Shown piece after piece: positions 6,198 to 6,523 of a stretch of DNA of 6,523 bases. The notes beneath the pieces were generated by a model. The model had not been told where the DNA came from. It saw only the letters and a program-made list of their open reading frames with translations, and ran no database searches. A program made the translations under genes and the position numbers. The DNA comes from Gemmatimonadota bacterium (lineage in GTDB: Bacteria; Latescibacterota; UBA2968; UBA8231): assembly GCA_009845645.1 (NCBI GenBank), contig VXZF01000597.1, positions 1 to 6,523 on the forward strand, written 5' to 3'. The stretch's first letter is position 1. Each line of letters begins with the position of its first letter.

Positions 6198-6523
6198 TCA
6201 TATCACCCCCTCAGCCCGCAACTCCTCCATCTCCCCCTCCGTCAGCCCCAAGACACCACTCAAGACCTCTTCGGTGTGCTGTCCCAACAAGGGCGCTGGC
6301 CCGCGCAACTCGACCGGCGTCGCAGAAAACCGCAGCGGCGAGTTAGCCACCGTCTGCCGACCCGCAACTGGATGCTCCAACTCGACGATCATATTCCGCG
6401 CCGCCACCTGCTCGTCGTCAAAGACCTGCCCCACATCGCACAGCGGCCCGCTTGGCACGCCAGCCGTGGCTAGTATATCACACCACTCAGCAACGGTCTT
6501 CTCGGCCAGCACCTGTTCCAACA
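6198..6523 (-). CDS. CaiB/BaiF family III CoA-transferase, C-terminal part (5' end beyond window)
   Basis: About 108 codons are visible, ending in TGA at 6198-6200; the frame stays open to the right edge, so a TTG at 6521 is an internal Leu, not the start. The sequence follows the C-terminal pattern of formyl-CoA/L-carnitine/succinyl-CoA transferases: TVAEWCDILATAGVPSGPL, then VGQVFDDEQVAARNM, VELEHPVAG, NSPLRFSATP, GPAPLLGQHTEEVL and a final LRAEGVI. These enzymes move CoA between carboxylic acids through an enzyme-bound anhydride; the family also includes alpha-methylacyl-CoA racemases. The catalytic Asp lies in the missing N-terminal half, so which activity applies cannot be decided. As the gene before the P450, it may supply or accept a CoA-activated acid. 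Confidence 0.9.
   Translation of the reverse strand, partial: LEQVLAEKTVAEWCDILATAGVPSGPLCDVGQVFDDEQVAARNMIVELEHPVAGRQTVANSPLRFSATPVELRGPAPLLGQHTEEVLSGVLGLTEGEMEELRAEGVI

Overview
The window is gene-dense, moderately GC-rich bacterial chromosomal DNA. It has short spacers, Shine-Dalgarno sequences (AGGAGG, AAAGGA, AGGA) and both ATG and TTG starts. I saw no rRNA, tRNA, CRISPR array, insertion sequence or phage gene. The gene families present (PfkB sugar kinase, Gfo/Idh/MocA oxidoreductase, TIM-barrel amidohydrolase, N-acyl-D-amino-acid deacylase, cytochrome P450, CaiB/BaiF CoA-transferase) fit a free-living or host-associated heterotroph, perhaps from an uncultivated lineage. No feature fixes the phylum.

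Layout. On the minus strand, positions 2787 down to 1 hold three co-directional genes. They are a TIM-barrel amidohydrolase (1963-2787), a Gfo/Idh/MocA-type oxidoreductase starting 1 nt after it (1095-1961), and a PfkB sugar kinase resembling 2-keto-3-deoxygluconate kinases (1-1053), which runs off the left edge just short of its C-terminus. A 124-bp divergent spacer (2788-2911) separates them from a plus-strand N-acyl-D-amino-acid deacylase-like amidohydrolase (2912-4480) that starts with TTG. Its stop codon abuts, with no spacer, the stop codon of a minus-strand small putative lipoprotein (4481-4849). That gene lies 6 nt downstream of a complete cytochrome P450 (4856-6127), which follows by 70 bp the C-terminal part of a CaiB/BaiF family III CoA-transferase (6198 to the right edge).

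How the genes may work together. Dehydrogenase, lactonase-type amidohydrolase and keto-deoxy-sugar-acid kinase together are what an oxidative sugar or sugar-acid route needs (sugar to lactone to acid to 2-keto-3-deoxy acid to phosphorylated product). A dehydratase and an aldolase are not in the window and could lie left of position 1. The divergent deacylase would release amino acids from N-acyl-D-amino acids or related amides. The right-hand CoA-transferase, P450 and lipoprotein genes look like a separate transcription unit, possibly acting on an acid via its CoA thioester. These links rest on context, not on demonstrated function.

Most is ordinary metabolic DNA and I found no clear new defence or mobile system. 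The points most worth a second look are departures from family consensus at active sites (an Asp at the usual metal-bridging Cys of the deacylase; a non-canonical dinucleotide motif and a missing Asp in the oxidoreductase), a hairpin over the deacylase ribosome-binding site, an 8-bp direct repeat in the divergent spacer, and the unrecognised cysteine-containing lipoprotein.
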